Shown: positions 33,488-41,071, counted from the first letter of the stretch. The stretch is DNA of 41,071 nucleotides from Hyphomicrobiales bacterium (GCA_900472295.1 UCIA01000047.1:1-41071); one strand, 5' to 3'. Numbers and translations: made by a program. Notes: generated by a model from the letters alone, not told the origin.

Positions 33488-33871
33488 ATGAAGATAAAAG
33501 GACTGGATCATTTGGTGCTCACCGTCAGAGACATGGCGCAAACCATCGATTTCTACCGGCGTGTGCTCGGCATGCGCCATGTCGTGTTTGACGGCACCTA
33601 CAATGCCCTGCATTTCGGCAACCAAAAGATCAACCTTCATCCGTATCGCGGAGAATATACTCCACATGCCGACATTCCCGCTCCGGGGACGGGCGATCTG
33701 TGCCTCATCGCCGAAGGCGGCATCGACGACATCGTGCAGGAATTGGGCACGCTCGAGATTCCCATCGAGGCGGGGCCGGTCGATCAGACTGGTGCGGGCG
33801 GCGCGATGCGCTCGGTCTATTTTCGGGATCCGGACAGGAATCTCATTGAAGTTGCATGCTACACATCCTGA
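33488..33871 (+). CDS. VOC-family (glyoxalase/dioxygenase-like) protein
   Basis: 127 residues from the ATG at 33488, 20 nt after the ligase stop. The two betaalphabetabetabeta modules of the vicinal oxygen chelate fold are visible: LDHLVLTVRDMAQTIDFYRR with the metal-ligand His, FGNQKINLHPYRGEYTPHAD, then GDLCLIAEGGIDDIVQELG and MRSVYFRDPDRNLIEVACY with the terminal Glu. Metal ligands therefore appear present. Its length and the HLVLTV...DPDRNLIEV pattern match small VOC enzymes often annotated as virulence-associated glyoxalase-like; reaction unknown. Confidence 0.88.
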   Translation: MKIKGLDHLVLTVRDMAQTIDFYRRVLGMRHVVFDGTYNALHFGNQKINLHPYRGEYTPHADIPAPGTGDLCLIAEGGIDDIVQELGTLEIPIEAGPVDQTGAGGAMRSVYFRDPDRNLIEVACYTS

Positions 33872-33896
33872 CCTGCTTCCATTCAAGGCTCATTCC

Positions 33897-34637
33897 ATGG
33901 CTCGTCCCAAACTGAATCGCAAACCCGCTCCGCAAATGGAGGTGACCCGCCGCAGTCTCGATGCGCAGGCCGCCGACAAATTGCGCGACGCGATCCTTAC
34001 GGGTGTGTTTGCGCCCGGTGAGAAGTTGACGGAAGAGGTGATCGCTGAATCGTTCGGTCTCAGCCGTGGAACGATCCGCGCATCGCTGCGGCTTCTGGTT
34101 CACGAAGGGCTGATCGTCCAGGAACCATACCGCGGTTACAGCGTGAGGTCCCTGACCTCTCGCGATGCCTGGGAGTTGTTCACGCTGCGCAACACGCTGG
34201 AAGCCTTCGCTGCGCGGCTGCTCGCCGAGACCATCACCGAAGAGAAACGGGACCGGCTGGACCAAGCCTACGATAAGGTCGTGAAGGCGGTCACGTCCGG
34301 CGTGCGGACGCGCGCGGTGGAAGCGGACTTCCAGCTTCACCTGACGATTGCCGAACTCACTGAGCATGCCGCGCTGCAGGGACACTACGCACTGATCGCC
34401 GGCCAGGTCCGCCTCTATCAATCCCTGGTCAGCAAGTTTCTTTCTCTGCAGGACTACATCGTCACCCATGAGACCCTTATTTTGGCGATGCGGGAAGGCC
34501 GGGCTGGCGAGGCCGAACGGCTTGCGGCGCAACACAACACCGCAGACGGCGAGCGTCTGGTTGAATGGCTCCGCGAGGCGGAAGGCCGATCGGAAGACCA
34601 TATCCGCGACCGCCCTGTCGGTCTCTCGGCTTCTTAA
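33897..34637 (+). CDS. GntR-family transcriptional regulator, FCD type
   Basis: 246 residues from the ATG at 33897, 25 nt after the VOC gene. Residues about 18-85 are the winged helix (ADKLRDAILTGVFAPGEKLT, EEVIAESFGLSRGTIRASLR, LVHEGLIVQEPYRGYSVRSL). Residues about 95-230 are the all-helical FCD effector domain (LFTLRNTLEAFAARLLAE, DFQLHLTIAELTEHAALQGH, HETLILAMREGRAGEAERLA) with conserved His and Asp positions for a metal-carboxylate site. It probably controls the flanking operons through the TTGTnnACAA sites at 30659 and 34674, which is inference. Confidence 0.92.
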   Translation: MARPKLNRKPAPQMEVTRRSLDAQAADKLRDAILTGVFAPGEKLTEEVIAESFGLSRGTIRASLRLLVHEGLIVQEPYRGYSVRSLTSRDAWELFTLRNTLEAFAARLLAETITEEKRDRLDQAYDKVVKAVTSGVRTRAVEADFQLHLTIAELTEHAALQGHYALIAGQVRLYQSLVSKFLSLQDYIVTHETLILAMREGRAGEAERLAAQHNTADGERLVEWLREAEGRSEDHIRDRPVGLSAS

Positions 34638-34673
34638 GAACGAGCGAAAGGAGATGTATCTACGCCAAGACGG

Positions 34674-34703
34674 TTGTTAACAATGAACAATCAATCATAT
34701 AAT
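34674..34703 (+). promoter_or_regulatory. Promoter with GntR-type operator upstream of the ABC transporter genes
   Basis: A perfect palindrome TTGTTAACAA (34674-34683) overlaps a -35-like TTGTTA, and a consensus -10 TATAAT is at 34698-34703, 18 nt downstream. The substrate-binding protein gene starts 16 nt after it. The core matches the 30659 site (TTGTTGACAA). Repression by the adjacent GntR protein would follow from steric overlap with the -35 box. Confidence 0.65.
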
Positions 34704-34719
34704 CAAAAGGGGAATGATC

Positions 34720-35559
34720 ATGCCAAGTAAGCGCAGTTTTCTGGTCGCCGCGTCGCTTTGCGCCGCCGCAGCCTTTGCCTCGTCTGCCGCGGGAGCTGCC
34801 GATGAATCGCTCAGCCGCATCCAGGCGGCCAAGAAGGTCGTTGTCTGCTCATCCAACGACGTTCCATACGCCTACAAGAATCCGACCAGCGGTAAGGTGG
34901 AAGGTACGGACATCGACATGGTCCGTGCCATCTTCGAACCGCTGGGCGTGGCGGAAATCGAACTTTATGAAGTGCCGATCTCTGGGATTATCTCGGCACT
35001 GAACACCAGCCGCTGCGACCTGATCTCGGACAACATCGCGATCACCGTCAAGCGCTCCGAGCAGATCGCGTTCTCGGCGCCGATGTACCGAGCCGGGCAG
35101 GCGCTCGTGGTGCCCAAAGGCAATCCGGCCAAGATCAAGAGCGAGGCCGATTTTCCGGGCCACACGGTCGGATCCTATCTGGGAACCATCCAACTCGACT
35201 GGCTGAACAAGATGGCGGCAGCCGACTCTTCCGTCACGGTCAAGGCTTACAAGAACATTCCGCAGATTCTCGCCGAGTTGCGGGCCGGGCGCCTGCATGC
35301 GGCCGCTTTCGACGACATGGTTGCGGCCGACGCGCTGAAGAACGACCCGACGCTCCCGGTCGAGATACTGAACTACAAAATGCCCATCGGCGACTATGCT
35401 GTGGGCGCCGGCTTCCGCAAGGACGACATTGCGCTCAGGCAGGCGTTCGACGAGCAGAACCGACAGCTCCAGCTTTCAGGTGGACTGCGCAAGGTTCTCG
35501 AAAAGTGGGGCCTGCTTCCGGTCGAGCGGTATTTTCCGTTTCCGAACTGTTGCAGCTAG
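34720..35559 (+). CDS. Polar amino-acid ABC transporter substrate-binding protein
   Basis: 279 residues from the ATG at 34720; the ATG at 34714 is too near the AAAAGGGG ribosome site. Sec signal at about 1-27 (FLVAASLCAAAAFASSAAGA). The SBP_bac_3 fold follows (VVVCSSNDVPYAYKNPTSGK, GTDIDMVRAIFEPLGVAEIE, ISALNTSRCDLISDNIAIT, RSEQIAFSAPMYRAGQALVV, AAFDDMVAADALKND). Ligand-contact Arg in the RSEQIAFS block suggests an amino acid or similar carboxylate. It is first in an SBP-permease-aminotransferase unit. Confidence 0.9.
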   Translation: MPSKRSFLVAASLCAAAAFASSAAGAADESLSRIQAAKKVVVCSSNDVPYAYKNPTSGKVEGTDIDMVRAIFEPLGVAEIELYEVPISGIISALNTSRCDLISDNIAITVKRSEQIAFSAPMYRAGQALVVPKGNPAKIKSEADFPGHTVGSYLGTIQLDWLNKMAAADSSVTVKAYKNIPQILAELRAGRLHAAAFDDMVAADALKNDPTLPVEILNYKMPIGDYAVGAGFRKDDIALRQAFDEQNRQLQLSGGLRKVLEKWGLLPVERYFPFPNCCS

Positions 35560-35578
35560 GCACTGACAGGAGATCGTA

Positions 35579-36229
35579 ATGAACGACGTGCTCGAGTTCC
35601 TGCCGGCGCTGCTAAGGGGTGCTGCCTTGACGGTCGGGATAACGATCGCGTCGATGGCGATTGCCCTTGTGCTGGGCCTTCTCATTGCGCTGGCACGCAT
35701 GTCGCCCATCGGACCCGTCCGATGGGCGGTGGCGATCTATGTCGACTTCATTCGGGGCACGCCGCTGCTGCTGCAGCTTTTCTATATCTACTATGTGCTT
35801 CCCTATGTCGGCATCTACATACCGGCCCTGGTTGCCGGGATACTCGGCCTGTCGCTCAATTACGCGGCGTATCTCTCCGAGGTCTACCGAAGTGCCATCT
35901 CGGCAATTGGCAAGGGACAGGTCGAGGCTGCACGTTCGCTCGGCATGCGGCCGACACCAATCTTCCTGCTGGTCGTACTGCCGCAAGCCCTTCGGATCGC
36001 CATTCCACCAATCGGCAACTACTTCATCGCCATGTTCAAGGACACCGCGCTGGTGGCGGTAATTTCGGTGAACGAGCTGATGTTCACCGCCGACCAGATC
36101 GCGTCGACGACCTACAAATACCTGGAGGTCTATACGGCCGCCTTCGTCATTTATTTCATCGTCAGCTATCCGGCTTCGATGCTGATCCTGAAGATTGAAG
36201 ACCGCATGAAACGAGCTCCCGCCGGCTGA
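35579..36229 (+). CDS. Amino-acid ABC transporter permease (HisM/GlnP type)
   Basis: 216 residues from the ATG at 35579 after AGGAG. Five membrane helices are visible, with the HisMQ-type features: LTVGITIASMAIALVLGLLI, VDFIRGTPLLLQLFYIYYV, the EAA loop RSAISAIGKGQVEAARSLGM that docks the ATPase, and ALRIAIPPIGNYFIAMFKDT. It transports the ligand of the upstream binding protein across the inner membrane. No ATPase gene and no second permease gene follow, so it either works as a homodimer with an ATPase encoded elsewhere or borrows one. Confidence 0.92.
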   Translation: MNDVLEFLPALLRGAALTVGITIASMAIALVLGLLIALARMSPIGPVRWAVAIYVDFIRGTPLLLQLFYIYYVLPYVGIYIPALVAGILGLSLNYAAYLSEVYRSAISAIGKGQVEAARSLGMRPTPIFLLVVLPQALRIAIPPIGNYFIAMFKDTALVAVISVNELMFTADQIASTTYKYLEVYTAAFVIYFIVSYPASMLILKIEDRMKRAPAG

Positions 36230-36330
36230 GACCGCCCGATCGCGGCGAACCGTCGCCTGCATGCTGAACATCGTCGCCCGCCGACAGCCAGCGTCTCAAG
36301 CGCGCTCGCGCGGCCATGAAAGAGATAGAA

Positions 36331-37239
36331 ATGAACAGGACACTCAACTTGCACCCTGAAGGCATCGCCTTCATCGATGGCAGCTATATTCCCGTCCCTG
36401 AAGCTTCGATCCCATTGATGGACTGGGGCTTCACGCGCGGCGACGCGTGTCAGGATACTGTTTCCGTTCGCAATGGTGCCTTCTTCAGGCTGCAGGATCA
36501 TCTGGACCGCTTCGAACAATCCTGTGCCCGGCTGCGCTACACAATGCCAGTCCAGCGCAAAGGAATCGAGACGGTCTTGAAGTCCTGCGTTGAGATGACG
36601 GGACTGGCCAACGCGACAGTCCAAATGATCATGACACGCGGACTTGGCCCCTCCGGATCGCGCGACCCGCGTCTTTGCAAGAACAGGTTCATGGCGTTTT
36701 GCATTCCGTTCGTGGTCGTCGCCAACGAAGAACAGCGCAAGCGCGGGCTCTCGGTCTGGATTTCCAGCCGGTGGCGCCTGCCGCCGGACTCTGTTCCCTC
36801 GCAGATCAAGAACTACAACTGGATCGACTTCGTGCTCAGCCTCTACGACGCCTATGACGCCGGCTGCGAAACCTCGCTGATGAAGAACCATCTGGGCACC
36901 ATAAGCGAAGGTCCCGGGTTCAATGTTTTCGCGCTGACGGGCAAGGTCCTTTCTACACCAGGATACAATGTACTTGAGGGGATAACGCGTCGGTGCGTCA
37001 TCGAGATCTGCCGTGAGATCGGCCAGTCGGTGGATGTCAGATCGATTTCAGAGAGCGATCTGATCAGCGCGGACGAGGTGTTTGCGTGCAGCACGGCGGG
37101 GGGCATCATGCCGATCACCAGCGTCAACGACAAACCGATCGGCAGCGGAAAGCCCGGTTCTCTCACGACGAGGCTGGCAGAGATTTACTGGAGCAAGCGG
37201 GACGAGGGCTGGCACGCTACCCATGTCCACGACCTCTGA
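36331..37239 (+). CDS. Class IV aminotransferase (BCAT/D-amino-acid transaminase family)
   Basis: 302 residues from the ATG at 36331; an ATG at 36316 is in frame but less well placed. Fold type IV PLP enzyme: PLMDWGFTRGDACQDTVSVR near the N-terminus, the PLP lysine in SQIKNYNWIDFVLSLYDA, and the phosphate-binding part SEGPGFNVFALTGKVLSTPG and ACSTAGGIMPITSVNDKPIG. The family covers branched-chain, D-amino-acid and (R)-amine transaminases; the sequence seen does not separate them. It lies downstream of the amino-acid permease on the same strand and faces the minus-strand SMP-30 gene, so it may act on the imported compound. Confidence 0.88.
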   Translation: MNRTLNLHPEGIAFIDGSYIPVPEASIPLMDWGFTRGDACQDTVSVRNGAFFRLQDHLDRFEQSCARLRYTMPVQRKGIETVLKSCVEMTGLANATVQMIMTRGLGPSGSRDPRLCKNRFMAFCIPFVVVANEEQRKRGLSVWISSRWRLPPDSVPSQIKNYNWIDFVLSLYDAYDAGCETSLMKNHLGTISEGPGFNVFALTGKVLSTPGYNVLEGITRRCVIEICREIGQSVDVRSISESDLISADEVFACSTAGGIMPITSVNDKPIGSGKPGSLTTRLAEIYWSKRDEGWHATHVHDL

Positions 37240-37306
37240 TCCCACTGCGGTCAACTGGCCTTGCCAGCTTCAAGCTCCGTCGGCGCTATCCTTTGGGGGC
37301 CAACCG

Positions 37307-38137
37307 CTAACGCGGAAAGCCGGCCTTCGGCTCGGCGACACGGGTCGAATAGACCCGCCCCGCCGGTGCGTCGACCTCTACGCTTCCAGTCCACTCATTG
37401 GCACAGATATAAAGCGTCTTGCCGTCGTCGCCCCCCAGCATACAGCCGAAAGCCATGCGATCGAGCGGGATCTCGTCAAGGACGGACCCGCCTTCTGCTA
37501 TACGAATGCATCGCGGACCCGAGGACGCCCAGATGGCACCTTCGCTGTCCATGCAGATGCCGTCAGCGCCCTGGCCATCAATTGCCGCCCACAAACGCCG
37601 GTTGGCAAGGCTGCCGTCCTTTTCGATATCGAACGCGGTCAAATTGCCATTGAACGATTCAGCGCAAATCAACGTGCCGCCATCCGGCGTCACGACCATC
37701 CCATTTGGGAAGGCGAGATCGCCAGCCTGCCGCACGACCGCGCCGTCCGGACGGACCAGGGAAATGAACCCTGGCTGGAAGGTGCCGCCGGGAAAATCGA
37801 AATTGATGTTGTTGATGAAGATATGACCCGCATCGTCAATGACGATCTCGTTGTAGCCGAAAGGAGCGTCTTCCAGCGAAGCAAAATCAAAAAGTTGATC
37901 CGAGCGCAGTATCTGCAGGCGTTTTGCCGAAGCGTTGACGATATAGCATGTTCCGTCGCTGTCAAAGTCAAAGGAGATGGGTAATGATGGGACCTTCACC
38001 ACGACCCGCGAATCGCCGTCACTAGATACCGCGACGATCGTTTCTGCAGCCCAATCGGCAAACCAGAGTTCGCCCCGGCGCCAGCGGGGGCACTCTCCAA
38101 GAATAACGTTGTCGAGCAGGACACTGATAATATTCAC
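37307..38137 (-). CDS. SMP-30/gluconolactonase-like beta-propeller hydrolase
   Basis: 276 residues from a GTG at 38137. The six-bladed propeller of the SMP-30/gluconolactonase family is recognisable: NVILGECPRWRRGELWFADW carries the metal-ligand Glu, then FGYNEIVIDDAGHIFINNIN, DLAFPNGMVVTPDGGTLICA with Asn, QGADGICMDSEGAIWASSGP with Asp, and MLGGDDGKTLYICAN. Likely a lactonase on a sugar acid or other lactone; the substrate is unknown. It converges with the aminotransferase gene (67-nt gap) and lies 42 nt downstream of the racemase gene, probably in one minus-strand transcript. Confidence 0.87.
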   Translation of the reverse strand: MNIISVLLDNVILGECPRWRRGELWFADWAAETIVAVSSDGDSRVVVKVPSLPISFDFDSDGTCYIVNASAKRLQILRSDQLFDFASLEDAPFGYNEIVIDDAGHIFINNINFDFPGGTFQPGFISLVRPDGAVVRQAGDLAFPNGMVVTPDGGTLICAESFNGNLTAFDIEKDGSLANRRLWAAIDGQGADGICMDSEGAIWASSGPRCIRIAEGGSVLDEIPLDRMAFGCMLGGDDGKTLYICANEWTGSVEVDAPAGRVYSTRVAEPKAGFPR

Positions 38138-38179
38138 CCTGGTTCTCTCTAAGTCGAATCGGGAAGGTCGCGATACGCT

Positions 38180-38869
38180 CTACTCGCAGGCTGCCCCCAC
38201 CAATGCCTTCGCATGAAGCGGAGTGGTGTCAAAGCACGGCAGGGGACTATCGGTTTCATCGATCAGCATTGTTATCTCGGTGCACCCAAGAATAACCGCC
38301 TCGGCGCCACGAGCCTTAAGCTTGTTGATTTCTTCGACGTAAAAGGCTCTCGAACTAGGCAAAACGATACCAAGGCACAGTTCGTCGTAGATGATCCTGT
38401 GAATCTCCGGGATGCCGTCCTCTGGCACCACGACGCTGATGCCCATCGATAGGAGCTTTTCACGGTAGAACCCCATCTCCATGGTAAATCGCGTACCAAT
38501 GAGACCGACGGTCCCGCAGCCTTTGTTGCGAATAGCCTCTCCAGTGGGGCGGGCTATGTGCACAAATGGCAAACCTTTCGTCGCGTCTTCTATGGCTTGA
38601 GCGACGTAATGCATCGTGTTTGTCGCCAGTCCGAGCACCTCGGCGCCGGCGTCTTGAAGGCGCCGCGCGACCCGGCTGAGTTCCCGCCCTGCCTGATCCC
38701 ACTGACCGGCCTTTTGCATCCGCGCGATTGGGGAGAAATCGACTGAATGCAGCAAGATGGGCGCCGAATGCAGGCCACCATACTTCCTTGCCGCTTCCTG
38801 GTTCATGACTTTGTAATAGTAGGCAGTCGATTCCCACGACATGCCGCCTATGAGGCCAATCAGTTTCAT
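38180..38869 (-). CDS. Aspartate/glutamate-family racemase (YgeA-like)
   Basis: 229 residues from the ATG at 38869; a GTG two codons earlier is possible. The family is clear: MKLIGLIGGMSWESTAYYYK, ILLHSVDFSPIARMQKAGQW, GAEVLGLATNTMHYVAQAIE and AEAVILGCTEITMLIDETDS. The first catalytic position is Thr (in ATNTMH) and the second is Cys (in LGCTE), the Thr/Cys pair known for YgeA-like broad-range racemases rather than the Cys/Cys pair of classic glutamate racemase. It should interconvert enantiomers of an amino acid. It is divergent from the AraC gene and first in the racemase-SMP30 transcript. Confidence 0.88.
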   Translation of the reverse strand: MKLIGLIGGMSWESTAYYYKVMNQEAARKYGGLHSAPILLHSVDFSPIARMQKAGQWDQAGRELSRVARRLQDAGAEVLGLATNTMHYVAQAIEDATKGLPFVHIARPTGEAIRNKGCGTVGLIGTRFTMEMGFYREKLLSMGISVVVPEDGIPEIHRIIYDELCLGIVLPSSRAFYVEEINKLKARGAEAVILGCTEITMLIDETDSPLPCFDTTPLHAKALVGAACE

Positions 38870-39175
38870 ATTCACACTGTCAAAAAGTTCAAGGTGATCA
38901 ACGCGCACATCGGCCGGTAAGTCTTCGTCTGCGAGACGTGGCCTGGAATGCACGTTCGCTCGGCGCCGCCAAGACCGCCCTCTATTCCCCGCGCATTTCC
39001 AGCTGCACTACCTCCATCAACCACAGGCGTCATACTTCGCTCCGACTTGCAATCTGCCCAACATAACGCAGGCTCGGAGGATCCACTTTCACGGATCGAA
39101 CATAAAGTGGCCCTTAGCAGTGGCGTACCCTGTAATGGATTGGTAATTCATGACGCGAATGCCGGGTGTCGTTTC

Positions 39176-40015
39176 ATGAAAAGCAGCAGTCAAGACCGTG
39201 AGGTTGTTAGGCGCGTCGGCCGCTTCGGGATTGCCCTGCTACCATCGGCTCCCTATAGCACTTCGCACCTGACCACCTGTTGCTCGCTCGGTTTTTCACT
39301 GGACTCTCAGGCGGGAGTTCACGCCATAGCGACGGACGTGAAAAGCCCGTTCCGCGTCAGGGCAAATACCTTTGCCTGGTTGCCGAATGAATGCGACGTC
39401 TATTCTTCGTCCGATCGGGGTGGCGAGTATTTGCTCATATCATTGTCGGATCCATTGGGCGGCCAACATTGGCAAACCGATGTCCTTGACGAACTCGCCG
39501 CCCATCCGGCCAGACGATTGCGAGCAGCCCTCATTTTGCAAGGCGACGATCTTGAATTGGAACACTTCGCATCCGTGCTCCTGGATCGGTTCGCCAGCGT
39601 CCGTGACAACCGCTACCTCAAGCCGTCGAATTGGATGACCGAGAAGCGTCTGCGCAGGGTGGACGAGATTATTTGGGCCGGGCTGGCGGCCAACATTCTG
39701 GTCGCGGACTTGGCGCGGGAGCTTGGTTTGTCGCCGGGTTACTTTTCGCGTGCGTTCCGCGCAGCCACCGGCAGGTCTCCGCAACAGCATATTATCGACC
39801 ACCGATTGCGGCACGCGCGCACGCTCATTGCGTCGACCCGCATGCCGCTAACCGATGTCGCCATGCAATGTGGCTTTTCCAGTCACGCGCACATGAGCAC
39901 GCATTTTCGACGGTGGCTGGGGGTGGCCCCGTCCGATCTTCGGCCTGAAAGGCGGCGCGAAACATTAGTCATCGCGAAGCCGAGCAGACGCGCCGGCACT
40001 GTTGTCAGTCCGTAG
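39176..40015 (+). CDS. AraC-family transcriptional regulator
   Basis: 279 residues if the ATG at 39176 is used (MKSSSQDREVVRR); the frame is open to an ATG at 38948, but the extra 76 residues are Pro/Ser-rich and look non-coding. The N-terminal part is an AraC-binding-like domain (PFRVRANTFAWLPNECDVY). The C-terminal 100 residues carry both helix-turn-helix motifs: LVADLARELGLSPGYFSRAF and MPLTDVAMQCGFSSHAHMST, followed by FRRWLGVAPSDLR. It is divergent from the racemase-SMP30 genes, which are its likely targets. Confidence 0.88.
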   Translation: MKSSSQDREVVRRVGRFGIALLPSAPYSTSHLTTCCSLGFSLDSQAGVHAIATDVKSPFRVRANTFAWLPNECDVYSSSDRGGEYLLISLSDPLGGQHWQTDVLDELAAHPARRLRAALILQGDDLELEHFASVLLDRFASVRDNRYLKPSNWMTEKRLRRVDEIIWAGLAANILVADLARELGLSPGYFSRAFRAATGRSPQQHIIDHRLRHARTLIASTRMPLTDVAMQCGFSSHAHMSTHFRRWLGVAPSDLRPERRRETLVIAKPSRRAGTVVSP

Positions 40016-40023
40016 GACCTCAT

Positions 40024-40043
40024 GTAACCATTTAATCGGTTAC
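40024..40043. promoter_or_regulatory. CGNR-type palindromic operator, copy 2
   Basis: GTAACCATTTAATCGGTTAC has perfect 6-bp arms (GTAACC and GGTTAC) and matches copy 1 (27664-27683) at 17 of 20 positions, including the first 12. It lies 91 nt before a small open frame with a strong ribosome site at 40135 and upstream of the DUF1445 gene. The CGNR regulator at 27684 is the likely binder. Confidence 0.55.
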
Positions 40044-40134
40044 TGATTCCTCTGCCAATAGCTTTCAGGTGAACGATGAGCGTGGCCACGGAAGCCACGA
40101 TCATACGGCCATCCTGCAACATCAGGAGATAACC

Positions 40135-40272
40135 ATGGATATCGACCGCAACCAATCCGACGTTGAATCGGCGACATTGTCACACGTCGTGCAAAGCTGG
40201 CGGCTGCTCGACGTGGCGGTTCGCCACGGCACTTTCTCGAAGCGGTGCGCAGCCGGTGGCCGCAGACCTTAG
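40135..40272 (+). CDS. Short hypothetical ORF, probably a truncated gene
   Basis: 45 codons from an ATG with an excellent ribosome site (CAGGAGATAACC before ATG). The product begins MDIDRNQSDVESATLSHVV and QSWRLLDVAVRHGTFS, which looks like a real N-terminus; after that it turns Arg/Gly-rich, as if out of frame. No family is recognised. It sits behind CGNR operator copy 2. The stretch 40273-40374 up to the DUF1445 gene shows nothing recognisable. Confidence 0.35.
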   Translation: MDIDRNQSDVESATLSHVVQSWRLLDVAVRHGTFSKRCAAGGRRP

Positions 40273-40374
40273 CGGCCCTCTAACCATGCCATCAATCAGA
40301 TTCCGTCGGGGGCGCGGGGCTCTAGGGCGCCGAGTGCCGCCAGTTGTTCGAACGCTTCGTTGCGAGATTTTGCC

Positions 40375-41071
40375 ATGAACTCAGCAACCCTCCGGCTGCT
40401 CGCACTTACGATCCAAGATGATAGTTACACCATCAACGCGGCGAGGCTGCGCATTTCCATCAGGTCTGGAAAATTCATAGAGCGCACTCCCGGTTTGTCG
40501 GCGGGCAAACTGCTGGCAAATATTGTGGTCATCCCGAACCGATACGCCCATGACTTTCAGCAATTCTGCGTCAGGAACCCGAAGGCATGCCCCTTGGTCG
40601 CGGTAGGCACTGCCGGGTCGCCCTACATCAGAGCACTCGGCGATATCGATCTGCGCACCGACGCGCCGCAATACGATATCTACCGGTTTGGCGAACTGGT
40701 GAGCCGCAAGACCAATATCACCAAAGAGTGGAGGGGCGATTTTTCCGCATTCGCACTGGGAAGCTCCTTCACATTCGAGAACAGGCTGCTCGAAAGTGGC
40801 GTGGAGTTGCGCCATGTCAGGATGGGGATGAAGGTGCCGGTCTACCGCAGCTCCATCAGGACAGTGCGGGTTGGTCCCTTCGGCGGAACCATAGCCGTTT
40901 CCATGCGCCCGATCCGCCGTGTCGATATCGACAAGGCGCGGGCGATTTCGGTTCGTTATCCTCAGGCCCATGGCGCGCCAATCCACATCGGCGCGCCCGA
41001 TGCCATCGGCATCGATGATATCGACGCGCCCGATTGGGGCGATGCGGTTGAGGTTCGAGAGGGTGAGGTCC
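40375..41071 (+). CDS. DUF1445 family protein (putative hydro-lyase / D-glutamate cyclase-like), partial
   Basis: 232 codons with no stop; the gene runs off the right edge. Start taken at the ATG at 40375, although the N-terminus is not conserved enough to prove it. Family blocks: ANIVVIPNRYAHDFQQFCVR, NPKACPLVAVG, DIDLRTDAPQYDIYRFGELV, KEWRGDFSAFALGSSFTFEN, VELRHVRMGMKVPVYRSSI, PFGGTIAVSMRPIRRVDIDK and HGAPIHIGAPDAIGIDDID. The usual Cys of GCSFSFE-type members is replaced here by Ser (LGSSFTFE). Members are annotated as putative hydro-lyases; the human homologue is a D-glutamate cyclase. An amino-acid-related role would fit the racemase and aminotransferase nearby. Confidence 0.85.
   Translation, partial: MNSATLRLLALTIQDDSYTINAARLRISIRSGKFIERTPGLSAGKLLANIVVIPNRYAHDFQQFCVRNPKACPLVAVGTAGSPYIRALGDIDLRTDAPQYDIYRFGELVSRKTNITKEWRGDFSAFALGSSFTFENRLLESGVELRHVRMGMKVPVYRSSIRTVRVGPFGGTIAVSMRPIRRVDIDKARAISVRYPQAHGAPIHIGAPDAIGIDDIDAPDWGDAVEVREGEV

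Noticed and set aside
38948..39175. N-terminal extension of the AraC protein
   Set aside because: Pro/Ser-rich and unlike an AraC sensor domain; the ATG at 39176 is preferred, although the longer form cannot be excluded.
1..41071. tRNA, rRNA, CRISPR arrays, insertion sequences
   Set aside because: None seen by eye on either strand; no transposase frames and no regularly spaced direct repeats.

Overview
The window reads as part of an alphaproteobacterial, Mesorhizobium-like rhizobial chromosome or island. It is GC-rich, with tightly packed ATGA-overlapping genes, a complete set of rhizobial (Rhc) type III secretion (T3SS) homologues, and FCD-GntR/ABC/thiolase catabolic genes of the kind common in Phyllobacteriaceae. 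The genus is inferred from gene content only.

Region 1 (1-5992, minus strand) is one T3SS operon. In transcription order it holds a 58-aa candidate needle/pilin gene, a strong intercistronic hairpin, SctD with an FHA domain, a SctX-like protein, a SctY-like TPR protein, the export gate SctV, a Tad/CpaC-type secretin, and a CpaD-like lipoprotein that runs off the left edge. The X-Y-V order matches the Yersinia order, and a Tad-type secretin and lipoprotein sit where the rhizobial RhcC2 secretin would be expected.

Region 2 (6000-18500) lies between the two T3SS operons. It has an RpiR/SIS regulator, an intact 3172-codon gene for a mosaic LysM-containing repeat protein with no Sec signal, a LysR pseudogene and an L,D-transpeptidase. 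Region 3 (18426-26721, plus) is the second T3SS operon: sctC1, sctI (nolB-like), sctJ, sctK, sctL, sctN, sctO, sctQ, sctR, sctS, sctT. No sctU, translocator or ttsI gene is in the window.

The most interesting signal is a 50-bp bipartite element that precedes both T3SS operons in the same relative orientation (6093-6142 on minus; 18426-18475 on plus). It has two blocks with 16/17 and 17/18 identities at an identical 15-nt spacing, around an unconserved spacer. It resembles an ECF/hrp-box-type promoter or a multi-half-site operator rather than a tts box, and may define an undescribed regulon.

Region 4 (26722-30700) is an accessory scrapyard: a multiply frameshifted DUF2066 gene, a CGNR zinc-finger regulator with its own palindromic operator, a LysR tail, a frameshifted Imm5-like immunity gene, small DUF2267 and cupin genes, and a decayed relaxase.

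Region 5 (30650-41071) is a metabolic cluster: thiolase, acyl-CoA synthetase, VOC protein and FCD-GntR regulator; then a polar amino-acid ABC binding protein and permease without an ATPase, and a class IV aminotransferase. SMP-30 and Asp/Glu-type racemase genes run on the minus strand, followed by an AraC regulator, a second CGNR-type operator and a DUF1445 gene cut by the right edge. Palindromes of the TTGTnnACAA type precede both the thiolase and the ABC genes and probably bind the GntR regulator.
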